DNA of 64,000 nucleotides, taken from Candidatus Melainabacteria bacterium. Its GTDB lineage: Bacteria > Cyanobacteriota > Vampirovibrionia > Obscuribacterales > Obscuribacteraceae. The DNA is taken from assembly GCA_003151275.1 (NCBI GenBank), contig PLXC01000159.1, positions 116,760 to 180,759 on the forward strand, written 5' to 3'. Below, in pieces: positions 34,310-44,061 of this stretch; within the stretch, counting starts at the first letter, position 1, and each line of letters begins with the position of its first letter. Under the pieces are notes generated by a model, which searched no databases, was not told the DNA's origin, and saw only the letters and a program-made list of their open reading frames with translations. The position numbers and the translations under genes are program-made.

Positions 34310-35485
34310 ATGGCGGAGACTAAAGACCTGAGGCTTGGCGAGATGCTGCAAGCCCTTGGAATCGTCAAAGGGGAGCAGCTTTCAGAGGCTATCCGAATGG
34401 CAGGCGAAGTCGCCCTGCCCCTTGGTCGCGCCCTTGTTTTGTATGGCTATCTAACGCAAGATGAATTGAACACAGCTCTTGAATTGCAATCTCTCGTCAA
34501 AAATAAAGGTCTGCCCTTGCCAACAGCAATCGAGTCCTACAAGCTGGTTCGAACCAGGAATCTCGACCTCGGCGAAGCGTTAGTACAGTCCGGGTTCACA
34601 GGCGCCCAAGCGTCTGTTTCAGCAAGCCGTTTAGGAACGCTACTGCTTGATTCCAGTCTCATAACTCAGGAGCAGCTCGATCTCTCTCAAAGAGCCAGCT
34701 ATGAAACCGGTCAACCAATCGGGCGGATGCTCGTGCTGATGGGTGTTCTTAATCAGGAAGCTGTCAATGGCGCGCTAGAAGTGCAAAAAGCCTTTAGAGA
34801 AGACCGTATTTCATACAGCCAAGCCCTCAAAACGCTCAACCCTACTCCTAAAAAATCTGTCGCGAACAAAGCGCTGAACACTAGCGGTGGCGACAAAGCC
34901 AGTCAGAAGCAGATCCGCCTGGGCGAGCTTTTGATGCTCTCAGGGATTCTTAATGAATCGGATATTTTGAATGCGCTTGAGTACGGCATTACTAAACAAC
35001 AACCTTTTGGAGCGATTCTGATTGAGCTTGGACTTCTGACTCAGTCGCTTTTGGATCTATCCCTTAGCATTCAGAAGCTTGTCTGCGATGGAAGTCTTTC
35101 CTTGCACAGTGCCACTGATACGCTTTACAGCTACTCAATGACGGGCCGCACTGATTCAGACAGGGTGAGCGCAGAAAGTCCAACGGTGCGCTTGGGTGAG
35201 CTTCTGAAGATGTCTGGATTGGTCAACGACAACGACATTCAGGACGCGATTGCATTGAGCACAAAGTACCCATCTGTAATTGGAAAAATGCTGGTGCTTT
35301 CTGGAGTTATAAATGAAGCAACACTGCTGGCGGCACTCCGTTGTCAGTTCCTGTTGCGCCACCAGATAATTTCAACAGCTCAGGCTGTGGATGCACTCAA
35401 GCACGCTGAGCACCATCGCATGAGCATTGACGACTCGATCGACGATCTTGGTTTTCCAATAACTTTGCCTACGAAGCAAAAGTGA
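34310..35485 (+). CDS. Protein of four MshEN-like (T2SSE N-terminal) repeats, no ATPase
   Basis: A 391-residue soluble protein built of repeats of about 60-70 residues. Repeat starts are LRLGEMLQALGIVKGEQL (near 8), SRLGTLLLDSSLITQEQL (near 108), IRLGELLMLSGILNESDI (near 204) and VRLGELLKMSGLVNDNDI (near 296). Each is followed by a half-repeat such as IGRMLVLMGVLNQEAV. This RLGxxL...L pattern is the MshEN / T2SSE_N domain of type IV pilus and type II secretion ATPases, which in MshE binds c-di-GMP. The P-loop ATPase is absent. It may be a c-di-GMP receptor or a pilus adaptor. GGGAGGCGGG precedes the ATG. Confidence 0.72.
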   Translation: MAETKDLRLGEMLQALGIVKGEQLSEAIRMAGEVALPLGRALVLYGYLTQDELNTALELQSLVKNKGLPLPTAIESYKLVRTRNLDLGEALVQSGFTGAQASVSASRLGTLLLDSSLITQEQLDLSQRASYETGQPIGRMLVLMGVLNQEAVNGALEVQKAFREDRISYSQALKTLNPTPKKSVANKALNTSGGDKASQKQIRLGELLMLSGILNESDILNALEYGITKQQPFGAILIELGLLTQSLLDLSLSIQKLVCDGSLSLHSATDTLYSYSMTGRTDSDRVSAESPTVRLGELLKMSGLVNDNDIQDAIALSTKYPSVIGKMLVLSGVINEATLLAALRCQFLLRHQIISTAQAVDALKHAEHHRMSIDDSIDDLGFPITLPTKQK

Positions 35486-35540
35486 AACGTGCTCGGAAGG
35501 GTCCCGTTTCTGCGGCTAACGCTAGCGGATCGACTAGCTC

Positions 35541-36458
35541 TTATTGAAGTCCCATTTTTTGCGCTGTCTCCAAATCTGCATCAGCCTGATCCTTCTGATG
35601 CAGCTGGGCATAAGCCTTTCCGCGTATGTAATAGACTTCCGCTTTTTGAGGTTTGATCTTGAGTGCAGACGTGCAGTCAGCAATACACTCTTCCATGTTG
35701 CCTAAGCGAGAGTTCGAACTGGCACGAAGGACATAAGCCTCAGAATTTTTAGGCGAAAGTTTGACCGCCTTATCTGCATCTTCCAGCGCTTTTTCGTAAT
35801 CGTGCAAGAGCTCATATCCACGAGCTCTTGCTAAATAAATGCGAGCGGTGCCAGGTCCCAATTCAAGCGCTTTGGTCAGATCCTTGACGGCATCATTGGT
35901 ACGCAACAAACGAAAATAAACATGCGATCTTGCTTCATACCACTGTTGTTGCTTCGGCTCTAACTTGATGGCGCGATCGTAGTCGAGAAGAGCCATACCG
36001 TGGTCGCCCAGAACATTCAAATTCGCCCCACGCAAGGCATAATTTTTAGCAACCTTTGGAGATTGCTGGATCACTTGATCAAGCTCAGCAATTTTTGTTC
36101 TCATTTGAGAAGAGTTCTTCGGCACTACTTCATGAATAAAGACAGAGTCTGCCTTCTTGAAGGGAGTAGGCGGAGCGAGGGAAGGCGAAGCATGAGTAGG
36201 CTCTGCATGAGCAGGCGCAACATGAGCAGCGTCAGCGCGATTAGACTCTGTGTGGGCAGGAGTAACGCGAGCGGACTCTGCATGTGTTGGCGCATTACGC
36301 GTAGGCTCAGCATGTGCTGGAAGGCAAATTAGCATTGCAGACAACAGTAGTGCGCGCACGATGTCTGCGTGCAAACTTATCCTCTGTGCTTTTTCTTGTT
36401 TAGAGACACGCGATCTGCGTGCACTCCACTTTCTTTTCATGGATTGCGATCGCTTCAT
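35541..36458 (-). CDS. Secreted TPR protein with Ala/His/Pro-rich linker
   Basis: A 305-residue protein from the ATG at 36458, which overlaps the xdhC stop as TAATG; an ATG at 36440 is an alternative. A long basic head precedes a hydrophobic segment (IVRALLLSAMLICLPAHA). A repeat tract follows with units such as THAES, AHTES, AHVAP and AHAEPTHA. About five TPR units then run to the end (ALRGANLNVLGDHGMALLDY, IYLARARGYELLHDYEKALE). It is translationally coupled to xdhC but functionally looks unrelated. Confidence 0.72.
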   Translation of the reverse strand: MKRSQSMKRKWSARRSRVSKQEKAQRISLHADIVRALLLSAMLICLPAHAEPTRNAPTHAESARVTPAHTESNRADAAHVAPAHAEPTHASPSLAPPTPFKKADSVFIHEVVPKNSSQMRTKIAELDQVIQQSPKVAKNYALRGANLNVLGDHGMALLDYDRAIKLEPKQQQWYEARSHVYFRLLRTNDAVKDLTKALELGPGTARIYLARARGYELLHDYEKALEDADKAVKLSPKNSEAYVLRASSNSRLGNMEECIADCTSALKIKPQKAEVYYIRGKAYAQLHQKDQADADLETAQKMGLQ

Positions 36459-37297
36459 TAAAGGATTGAATCTGCTAGCTCAACAGTGGATGGCTTCCTT
36501 AGTTTATCTCGTTCTTGCACAAGTTGGGCGGCGATGCTTAAGGCAATCTCTTGTGGATGGTTGCTGCCGAGTGGCAATCCCATGGGACAGTGATAGAGAT
36601 CTTTATATGAAGCTGGCAACTTCGCTTCAGCGAGGTCCTTCATCAAGATCGCGGCTTTTGCCTTACTACCAATTACCCCGATGTAAGGGAATTTCTTCTC
36701 AGGATAGCGCTTGAGAATGTTGATCAAAATCGGCTTGTCTGTGGCATGACCCATCGTCAGCAGAACAACAAAAGAATCGGGCGAGATGGTATCTACCTTT
36801 GAAGGCATATCGGAAGACATGATTTTAGAAACTTTGGACGCGAATGGCAGCCTATCAAGCCACTGTTGACGAGGATCGATGCATGTGATTCGGCAATCCA
36901 GCTTCAAGAGTATGTTTACCAATGCGTTCGAACAATGCCCAGCACCGAATATGGTGACACGCCAGGGATTAGTATTATGCGCCTCAAAATACATCTTAAC
37001 CGAACCACCACAGGTCATACCAAGATCGCGATTCAGCTCCCAACTAGCGAACATACTCTTGGCATTATTGTCTTGCTTCAATGAACTATCATTGCTGAGC
37101 AGTTTCTTGGCCTCAGACAGTGCGCGCGTCTCGACCTTGCCCCCGCCTACGGTGCCATAGTACAGCCCTTCGTTAGTGACTAGCATCTTGGCCCCGATTT
37201 GATTAGGCACGCTGCCAATAGCGTCGACGACCGTGACGGTTACAAACGGTGTGTTGTCTAGTAACAGATCATTCATTTTTTCGTAGTATGTAATCAA
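36458..37297 (-). CDS. xdhC: XdhC/CoxI-family molybdoenzyme accessory protein
   Basis: A 279-residue protein. The N-terminal XdhC/CoxI domain has MLVTNEGLYYGTVGGGKVE and GMTCGGSVKMYFE. A Rossmann domain follows (VTIFGAGHCSNALVNILL) and then CIDPRQQWLDRL and VVLLTMGHATD. XdhC proteins bind molybdenum cofactor, help its sulfuration and insert it into xanthine dehydrogenase. It is third in the xdhABC operon, 6 bases after xdhB, matching the classic gene order. Confidence 0.92.
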   Translation of the reverse strand: MITYYEKMNDLLLDNTPFVTVTVVDAIGSVPNQIGAKMLVTNEGLYYGTVGGGKVETRALSEAKKLLSNDSSLKQDNNAKSMFASWELNRDLGMTCGGSVKMYFEAHNTNPWRVTIFGAGHCSNALVNILLKLDCRITCIDPRQQWLDRLPFASKVSKIMSSDMPSKVDTISPDSFVVLLTMGHATDKPILINILKRYPEKKFPYIGVIGSKAKAAILMKDLAEAKLPASYKDLYHCPMGLPLGSNHPQEIALSIAAQLVQERDKLRKPSTVELADSIL

Positions 37298-37303
37298 GTT
37301 AAA

Positions 37304-39661
37304 TCAAGGCGCCAATGCGGCAGCCCTGTCCTTTGCTTTTGTTGATTTAGTATTTTTTTGGTAGTGCGTTAACCGCGACAAAATTTGCTCGTTCGTAGCA
37401 GGCAAAGAAAGTCTCGGTAATTCGTCATTTGAAACGAAAGATAGTGCGTGCTTAACAGCGGTCCAGACCGAAATTCCCAGCACAAACGGCGGTTCTCCTA
37501 CCGCTTTGGTGCCTCGCACATTGGCGGTATTCGTGTCATTGTCGATGGTGTTCACGTTCAATATTGGTGGCACATCGTGTATGTTTGGAATTTTGTAAGT
37601 TGTCGGAGAATGCGCGAGCAAAGCGCCTTTGTCGGAATATTTCAACTCCTCCATGCTCGCCCATCCGAGCCCTTGAATATAGGCACCGATTATCTGCCCG
37701 CGGTTGATACCAGGATTGATTGGTCTGCCCACATCCATTAGGATGTCCGCGCGCTCGACTTTCAATTGACCGGTAAATCTATCGATAAGCACCTCTGAAA
37801 CAGCGCAACCATTGGTGAAATACAGGAACGGATTTCCCTGACCAATACTCCAATCGAAGTCGATTCCTTTGGTTATGTAATAGCCGCGTTCTCCAAGGCT
37901 GCGGCGTTCGCGGTATGCCATGCCTATCAATTCCGCAAAGGCGATACGGTTACGCGGTCTTCTCTGATCAAAAACAAATCCATCATCAAAAACAATGCTC
38001 TCGGAATAATTGCCAATCCCAACTTCTTTGCTTGAAAAATACGCGGCGGCACATTCTGACAATGTTCGCTTCAACTTTTGACAGGCATCTACTGCCGCAC
38101 TGCCGTTTAAATCGGTAGCAGAGGAGGCTGCGGTTGCGGATGTGTTGTTGTTCTTTTCAGTGGACGTCGTCATGACAATAACGAATTTAGGATCGATAGA
38201 AAACTCTTCGGCGACGAGCTGCTGAATGTTTGTATTGACACCCTGCCCCATTTCAGTGGCCCCGGTCGAAACCTGGATAGAGCCATCCAAATAGATGTTT
38301 ACCAGTGCGTTCGCTTGATTCAAAAACTTGTTGGTGAATGATATTCCGAATTTCACAGCGGTAAAAGAAATACCCTTCAAATGAGTTCGCGACTTGCTAT
38401 TGAATTCCTTTACGTTTTCCAAACGCGATTTGTAATCCGACGTTTGCACTAACTCGCGGAACAGGCGCGGCAGCGTATTGTTCTGCAAGATTTGACCATA
38501 AGGAGTAACGTTGCGATCTTCCAATCCATAACAGTTTTTGGAACGCACTTCAAATGCGTCGACTTTCAAGTAAGCGGCGATCTCCTCGATTATGTTTTCG
38601 ATCATGATCACGCCCTGAGGACCACCAAACCCTCTGAACGCCGTGTTCGGAGGATAGTTGGTTTTACAAATATATCCAAACAGCTCGACGTTTGGAATGT
38701 AATACGCGTTATCAGAATGTGTCAGTGCGCGCCCCAAAACTGCAGTAGACAAATCATTCGCTGCACCACCGTCAGTGTATAAGTGCGCTTCCAAAGCCAG
38801 GATGTTGCCTTCATCATCGAAGCCAACCTTATAGTCGTTCTGGAACGGATGCCGTCCTCCCGTATATTTCATATCATCGTCAATCGTATAAATAATTCTG
38901 GCTGGACGTTTCGTCTTAAGAGCGACAAGACCGGCCATTACAGCAGGATGAGTGGCTTGTGTTTCTTTGCCACCAAACCCGCCACCCATTCGCTTAGTAA
39001 TACAAATAACTTGATTTTGCTGCAACCCAAGCACTCTTGCCGCCACTTGCTGCACCTCAGATGGTGCCTGAGTCGAAGAATGGATGACAATTTGATTGTT
39101 CTCGCCAGGATAAACAATCGCTGCTTGTGACTCGAGCGAGAAGTGATCCTGCCCACCTGTGACGAGCGTCCCTTCAATTATATGTTTCGCGCCTTTGAAA
39201 GCAGCTTTAATATCACCGCGTTTAATTGTGTAAGTTCGATCGATAAAAGCTTTCTGCGCTTTCGCTTCGTCAATAGTGAGGATTGGCTTCAGTTCTTCGA
39301 TATCCAGCTTGATCGCCTTCTTTGCAAGCTTCATTGCTTTGGCGGTTTCTGCAGCGATCACGACGATCGGCTCGCCGATGAAAGACGTGTGGTCTTCGCA
39401 AAGCAAAACCTCATCTTGCAGTATTGGTCCAAACTTGTTGATGCCGCCGAGATCTTTATATGTGTAGAGACCGACCACACCTGGAATCTTGGCGGCCTCC
39501 GTCAGGTCCAAAGATTTTATCCGTCCATGCGCGACAGGGCTGCCAACATAATCAACCAGCAGTTCATTTTTTTGGAATGGAATGTCATCGATATAGACTG
39601 ACTCACCACTAACGTGGCCAACAGCTGAATCGTGAGGAATATCTTTGCCGACTATAGACAT
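37304..39661 (-). CDS. xdhB: Xanthine dehydrogenase, molybdopterin subunit
   Basis: A 785-residue large subunit. Family hallmarks in order are VGHVSGESVYIDDIP, GGQDHFSLESQAA (Gln, Mo-site region), ITKRMGGGFGGKETQ, FRGFGGPQGV, GATEMGQGVNTNIQQ and GTKAVGEPPFVLG with the catalytic Glu. It binds the Mo-pterin and oxidises hypoxanthine/xanthine to urate. It overlaps xdhA by 10 bases. Length matches the family. The product is cytoplasmic, acting as a heterodimer or tetramer with XdhA. Confidence 0.95.
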   Translation of the reverse strand: MSIVGKDIPHDSAVGHVSGESVYIDDIPFQKNELLVDYVGSPVAHGRIKSLDLTEAAKIPGVVGLYTYKDLGGINKFGPILQDEVLLCEDHTSFIGEPIVVIAAETAKAMKLAKKAIKLDIEELKPILTIDEAKAQKAFIDRTYTIKRGDIKAAFKGAKHIIEGTLVTGGQDHFSLESQAAIVYPGENNQIVIHSSTQAPSEVQQVAARVLGLQQNQVICITKRMGGGFGGKETQATHPAVMAGLVALKTKRPARIIYTIDDDMKYTGGRHPFQNDYKVGFDDEGNILALEAHLYTDGGAANDLSTAVLGRALTHSDNAYYIPNVELFGYICKTNYPPNTAFRGFGGPQGVIMIENIIEEIAAYLKVDAFEVRSKNCYGLEDRNVTPYGQILQNNTLPRLFRELVQTSDYKSRLENVKEFNSKSRTHLKGISFTAVKFGISFTNKFLNQANALVNIYLDGSIQVSTGATEMGQGVNTNIQQLVAEEFSIDPKFVIVMTTSTEKNNNTSATAASSATDLNGSAAVDACQKLKRTLSECAAAYFSSKEVGIGNYSESIVFDDGFVFDQRRPRNRIAFAELIGMAYRERRSLGERGYYITKGIDFDWSIGQGNPFLYFTNGCAVSEVLIDRFTGQLKVERADILMDVGRPINPGINRGQIIGAYIQGLGWASMEELKYSDKGALLAHSPTTYKIPNIHDVPPILNVNTIDNDTNTANVRGTKAVGEPPFVLGISVWTAVKHALSFVSNDELPRLSLPATNEQILSRLTHYQKNTKSTKAKDRAAALAP

Positions 39662-41085
39662 GCCAATTCCCTCTCATCAGCAGTTTCGTAAAAGAACTTG
39701 AGCAGAATGTTTTCGGCTAATTGAAACCTAAAGTCACTACTGCCTCGCACATCAGACAAAGGCGTAATCTCGCTCTTCGCCACCTCACCAGCCGCCCTGA
39801 ATGTTTCCAGCGTAAATTCTTTGCCTTTGAGAAATTCCTCTGTTTTCTTCATGCGCAAAACCACTGCTGCGATTCCACCATAAGCGAGTTTCGCATCTAC
39901 AATTTTTGTATTGCGTTGAATTCTGATTGCCGCACCGAACGACGAAATATCTAACTGCTCACGTTTAGAGACTTTATACAGTTTCAGCAGTTCGCTCTTT
40001 TCTGGCACTGGAATGAATATCCGCGTAATCAATTCGTCTGACTTGAGGGCAAGAGTTTTGTATCCAGTATACAAACTGTTCATGTTGATACGACGCGTTC
40101 CCGCCGTGCCTGTCACCTCAATCTCAGCGTCCATCACCATTAAGAATGGCAGTGTGTCGCCTATCGGAGAAGCATTCGCGATGTTTCCGGCCAGAGTTCC
40201 TGCGCACCGAATTTGGGGCGAACCAAAGATCCACAACATCTTATAAAACTCGGGAATCAGATCTTTCACATACAATTCAAGATCACGCAGGTTTACACGC
40301 GCACCTACTTCCAAAACATTTTCCCGAATGCAGATTTCAGTCAAGCCAGGCAGGTTCGAAGTCGACATCAAATTTGTAGGCGCCATGCCGCGCTTGTTCG
40401 CGTTCACGGAAACATCGGTGCCACCAGAGACAATTACAGTGCCAGCATGATCGGCCTTGAATCGAACGGCATCACCGACGTTTACTGGATTGAAAAATGT
40501 CCTCTCGCCAGCTGAGATTAGAATGGGGCTGCCGACGTGCTCTTTGAAAGCGCGCACCATTGCAGCCGGTGGATAGTGGTCGTCCGCTTTAAACAATCTC
40601 GCTTCGTCGACCGCCAAACCAGCACGCATAATCGACTCATACCCTGTGCACCGACAGAGATTTCCCGTCAATTCTTCTTTGATTGTTTCAATGTTGACCG
40701 GGCAGGTGCGGTTGTACATTCCACACATGGCAACGACGATGCCAGGTGTGCAATACCCGCATTGAGCGCCATGGCAATCAACCATCGACTGTTGCACGGC
40801 ATTTAACTGGTCATTCAGTTTCAAACCTTCGACCGTAATTACGTGCGAACAATCCAACTGAAAAATAAACTGTATGCAGGCGTTAACAGCCTTGTATTCA
40901 ATGCCATTCCCGCTAACGCGTCCGATCAGTGTTGTACAAGCACCGCAATCGCCCTCGGCACACACTACTTTAGTTCCACAGACGCCCTGCTCATAGCGCA
41001 AATAATCGGTGATCGGAACGAATGCTTGCTCGCCGCCAATGCGATGCTCTTTGCCGTTGATATAAAGAAGAATGTAATCTCTCAT
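39652..41085 (-). CDS. xdhA: Xanthine dehydrogenase, FeS/FAD subunit
   Basis: A 477-residue small subunit. The plant-type 2Fe-2S cluster is in GVCGTKVVCAEGDCGACTTL. The second 2Fe-2S domain has HGAQCGYCTPGIVVAMCG and GNLCRCTGYES. The FAD domain has TVIVSGGTDVSVNANKRG, GSPQIRCAGTLAGNIANASP and the C-terminal CO-dehydrogenase flavoprotein fold. It passes electrons from XdhB to NAD+. It is first in the xdhABC operon, with about 135 bases shared with the divergent gene at 41222. Confidence 0.95.
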   Translation of the reverse strand: MRDYILLYINGKEHRIGGEQAFVPITDYLRYEQGVCGTKVVCAEGDCGACTTLIGRVSGNGIEYKAVNACIQFIFQLDCSHVITVEGLKLNDQLNAVQQSMVDCHGAQCGYCTPGIVVAMCGMYNRTCPVNIETIKEELTGNLCRCTGYESIMRAGLAVDEARLFKADDHYPPAAMVRAFKEHVGSPILISAGERTFFNPVNVGDAVRFKADHAGTVIVSGGTDVSVNANKRGMAPTNLMSTSNLPGLTEICIRENVLEVGARVNLRDLELYVKDLIPEFYKMLWIFGSPQIRCAGTLAGNIANASPIGDTLPFLMVMDAEIEVTGTAGTRRINMNSLYTGYKTLALKSDELITRIFIPVPEKSELLKLYKVSKREQLDISSFGAAIRIQRNTKIVDAKLAYGGIAAVVLRMKKTEEFLKGKEFTLETFRAAGEVAKSEITPLSDVRGSSDFRFQLAENILLKFFYETADERELACL

Positions 41086-41221
41086 AGACTAACCGATTGA
41101 TCTAATATTATTACTGACACATATGATACCGGTCCGAGCGTGAATATCCAACAGATAGCGCCTTTGTCCATGGTATTCAAGATGAACTCTCTAACATACT
41201 AACCCGTTTTCCCGAGGATCC

Positions 41222-42445
41222 ATGAACAACAAGATCGCCTGTTTAAGCCTTTTTCTGGCTGTGTCAACGACCATGGCGGCACAAGCAGAGTGCCCCAAAT
41301 GGGAACGATTAAGCCAGACTGGACAAAAGGCGATTGAAGCCGGCGACTATAAGCGCGGCGAGTCGACTTGGTTGAAAGCGGTCGCTGAGGCTGAAAATTG
41401 CGGCGAGCACGATCCGTCCATGGCACTTAGCTTGAAAAGATTAGGTGAGTGTTATCAAAAGAACCAAAAGTACGTTGAAGCCGCCCAAACGTTCCAGAAA
41501 GCGGGCGAGCAATACAAAATTATTGGTACCGAAGACCCTGAGATGCTCGCGGATCTTGCTGCACTGGCAAAAACATATCGCACGATCGATTTGAGCGAAA
41601 TAAATAAGCCGGTGGCCGAAGCATTCAAGCAATCGGGTGTGAACCTGATCGCCATCTGCAAATTGGATCAGGGAGACCGAATTCAAATGAATCTGGACGA
41701 TAAGTTCGTCAAACAAATTGATAATCCCGATGTTGACCAGGTCAGTTTGGACAAACTAGTCTCATTTGATGTCCTCGAAGAAGCCGATGGTTCGCTGACT
41801 GTAAGTAATATCAAGGGATTGAGAGTGCATGCAAAAATGTGGGTGACGATTGTACAGTCACACATATTGCCCAAAAACCCGGACGGCGCTAGTGCGGAAG
41901 TAACTGCAACAAAAATGGGAATCAGCAAGACAGTGTCGTGCAAGCTGCCGTCTGATTCGATTGAGCCAATGAATACATTGTTAGCGAAGCTAAAAGATTT
42001 CAATAGCGGTAGTATTTCAACTGAAACTGCATCCCGCACCGATACTACTCAAAGTGAGACAACATCAGCCGGGACAACAATGTCAGCAGCACCGGCGACG
42101 TCAGCAGCACCAGCGACAATGTCAGCAGCACCGGCGACGTCAGCAGCACCAGCGACAACGTCAGCGGCGACAACAACGTCAGCAGCAGCAGCAGCGACAA
42201 CGTCACCGGCGACAGCAGCAGCAGCGACAACTTCGACAGCGACAACGTCAGCGGTGGCAACAGACTCGACAATTTCCGGAACTCTACTCGAAGCGCCTAC
42301 AACAACCGTAGTACCTGAGAAATCCTCCGATATCAAAAATGCACCGGTAATCCACGATGACGGAACACCTTCAACCAACGCAGTCACCGACAAACCGTCC
42401 GCTCTTAAAGATGCTCAGCCAGTCATACCTCCGGTACAGAATTAG
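41222..42445 (+). CDS. Secreted protein with TPR-like head and Ala/Thr/Ser-rich tail
   Basis: A 407-residue protein after a GAGGATCC site. It has a signal peptide (MNNKIACLSLFLAVSTTMAA) and TPR-like helices at residues 25-120 (GERAxEAGDY-type units such as KAIEAGDYKRGESTWLKAV and KRLGECYQKNQKYVEAAQTF). A globular part follows, then from residue about 275 a tract of SAAPAT/TSAA units (about 75 residues). The low-complexity tract is encoded by a tandem DNA repeat and is probably a flexible spacer in the envelope. Confidence 0.7.
   Translation: MNNKIACLSLFLAVSTTMAAQAECPKWERLSQTGQKAIEAGDYKRGESTWLKAVAEAENCGEHDPSMALSLKRLGECYQKNQKYVEAAQTFQKAGEQYKIIGTEDPEMLADLAALAKTYRTIDLSEINKPVAEAFKQSGVNLIAICKLDQGDRIQMNLDDKFVKQIDNPDVDQVSLDKLVSFDVLEEADGSLTVSNIKGLRVHAKMWVTIVQSHILPKNPDGASAEVTATKMGISKTVSCKLPSDSIEPMNTLLAKLKDFNSGSISTETASRTDTTQSETTSAGTTMSAAPATSAAPATMSAAPATSAAPATTSAATTTSAAAAATTSPATAAAATTSTATTSAVATDSTISGTLLEAPTTTVVPEKSSDIKNAPVIHDDGTPSTNAVTDKPSALKDAQPVIPPVQN
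42062..42262 (+). repeat. Tandem short repeats encoding the Ala/Thr-rich tract
   Basis: Units close to TCAGCAGCACCGGCGACG and TCAGCAGCACCAGCGACAA recur in alternation, grading into ACAACGTCAGC units. Such tracts change length by slippage, so the protein tail is likely to vary between strains. Confidence 0.65.
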
Positions 42446-42520
42446 TCAAACAAGATAGCTTTGAATCGTCCTAAAACTTGGAGGACATTGATCATTGATT
42501 CCGTAATGTGGAGCGCCACC

Positions 42521-43282
42521 ATGAAATCTCAAACCCAAGCGCGAATGATACTAACTACCGTCCTGATTCTCACGGCGCCGCTCGCTGCGCCGTCGTTCGC
42601 AGCCGGACAGGATATCAAGGACGAGTCTGGCAATATGTTCATGGAAGAGACAACGCCGACACCACGAGCCCCCAAACCTGCGAAAATTCAAATGGACCTT
42701 TCGAATCTTGGAGTGCCTGTGGATGCAAAAGGACACATCGTTCCGATCATCGATCGCACCGCTCCAGGCGGAGTTAGGCAGAACTACAGTAACCTTGAAG
42801 TCTACAGCGAACCAGCCTGGAACTTCCTGCCAGCCCCTGTGTACAACGCTTACGGACAACCGATGAATTTTTATCCGCAGGCAAACTATCCAGTGTCTCC
42901 GTATGGGATGCCTTACAGATCACCGTACGGAGCACCTTTCGGGATGCCTTTTGGAACGCCATACAATCCATACAACAACAATGTTGGCATCAACCTCGGC
43001 AAGAATTTCCACCTTAACTTCGGCTCGCCGTCACCGTATGGCTATGGTGGTGGCTTGGGTATGCCAAATCTAAATCCAATTACAAACCCGACTCCAATGT
43101 TTGGCGCCCCGCCATTTTACGGTGGTGGCTATCCAACCCTTGGCGGCCCGCCTCTATACGGTGGTTCAATGTTCGCACCACCAGTTGGCGGTTTCGGCCT
43201 CAACCTGTTCGCACCGTCTTACACGCAGTGGCAATCGACAAGCACGTACACTCCATTGGTCCCAAATTTAAACGGACCTTGA
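42521..43282 (+). CDS. Secreted Pro/Gly/Tyr-rich protein
   Basis: A 253-residue protein. The ATG at 42521 has GTGGAGCG upstream and opens a signal peptide (QARMILTTVLILTAPLAAPSFA). From residue about 95 the chain is rich in YG/PF motifs (YGMPYRSPYGAPFGMPFGTP, and GGGYPTLGGPPLYGGS). It resembles self-assembling or cell-surface low-complexity proteins. No domain is recognised. It follows the previous secreted gene on the same strand after about 75 bases. Confidence 0.6.
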   Translation: MKSQTQARMILTTVLILTAPLAAPSFAAGQDIKDESGNMFMEETTPTPRAPKPAKIQMDLSNLGVPVDAKGHIVPIIDRTAPGGVRQNYSNLEVYSEPAWNFLPAPVYNAYGQPMNFYPQANYPVSPYGMPYRSPYGAPFGMPFGTPYNPYNNNVGINLGKNFHLNFGSPSPYGYGGGLGMPNLNPITNPTPMFGAPPFYGGGYPTLGGPPLYGGSMFAPPVGGFGLNLFAPSYTQWQSTSTYTPLVPNLNGP

Positions 43283-43365
43283 TCAGCTATCATCTTGCTG
43301 TCCTAATAAACCACGGCAACTTGTGGATATGTTATTAGTGTCGTCGTTATTAGTTGAGAGGGTTC

Positions 43366-43524
43366 ATGAAAAATCGCAGATGGCCTTTTCGGCACTTGCT
43401 GCAGCGGATTCGGAAGGCTCAATCGTTTTCCACAAAGAAGCCTGCCAAAACAACGATTGAACCCGGTCAGTCAGCCACTTTCCAAATTTCTATCCGTACA
43501 CCAAATTCGATAACTCCACGTTGA
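43366..43524 (+). CDS. Small ORF, 52 residues
   Basis: The ATG follows GAGAGGG by 3 bases. The product is basic at the start (MKNRRWPFRHLLQRIRKAQS) with a polar end (QISIRTPNSITPR). No family. It is the only candidate in the 43283-43710 gap; the remainder of the gap holds a GATTGG triple repeat near 43588 and nothing else clear. Confidence 0.35.
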   Translation: MKNRRWPFRHLLQRIRKAQSFSTKKPAKTTIEPGQSATFQISIRTPNSITPR

Positions 43525-43710
43525 GAATGTTAATTGGAAATTCAGTGCTCGAGTTTCCATTCACAAGTCACAGTGGTTAACGACTGAGATTGGGATTGGG
43601 ATTGGCATCGAGCAAAGTCCAAAGTGGCTATTCGCAGATTGATTTAGGGATCTAGCAAAATCACAACGGTTAATCACAGACGTGGATCGCGATCTCAATG
43701 AAGGCGGAAT

Positions 43711-44052
43711 TTACCATCCACCTGTCACAAGCGGATTGCCGCCAGCCGGCTGACCACTAAAGATCTGACCGCGAATACTGGCAGGGTATGCAGACCAAAG
43801 AAGATGCGTCCTGTCCTTACCTGCTGTCTGGAGCCAGCGAACCATGAAGGTCTCAGAATTCACTACCGCAATAAACTCTCTCGGACCAATGCTGGAAAAG
43901 GATTCTGCGAAGGCACCCTCAGGCGTCACCACACCGACCGCGTTAAGTTGCGTAGCGTAAGCTGATGTGACCGACACAATAGGCATTGCAAGAGCTAACA
44001 AAACTGGTAGCCAAAGAGGCACGTTCTCAATTAATTTTCGGTGGTAAGTCAT
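43711..44052 (-). CDS. Small secreted protein
   Basis: A 113-residue protein with a signal peptide (WLPVLLALAMPIVSVTSAYA). The mature part is about 80 residues, ending SGQPAGGNPLVTGGW. No recognised domain. It starts 9 bases after the polytopic membrane protein at 44062-45237 on the same strand, so the two are a transcription unit. The related membrane gene at 52101-53255 also has a small secreted neighbour. Confidence 0.6.
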   Translation of the reverse strand: MTYHRKLIENVPLWLPVLLALAMPIVSVTSAYATQLNAVGVVTPEGAFAESFSSIGPREFIAVVNSETFMVRWLQTAGKDRTHLLWSAYPASIRGQIFSGQPAGGNPLVTGGW

Positions 44053-44061
44053 CTTATCCTC

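Noticed and set aside
42045..42393. Two minus-strand ORFs rich in Leu/Ser or Ala/Val/Asp
   Set aside because: They are antisense readings of the tandem Ala/Thr repeat of the secreted protein gene.
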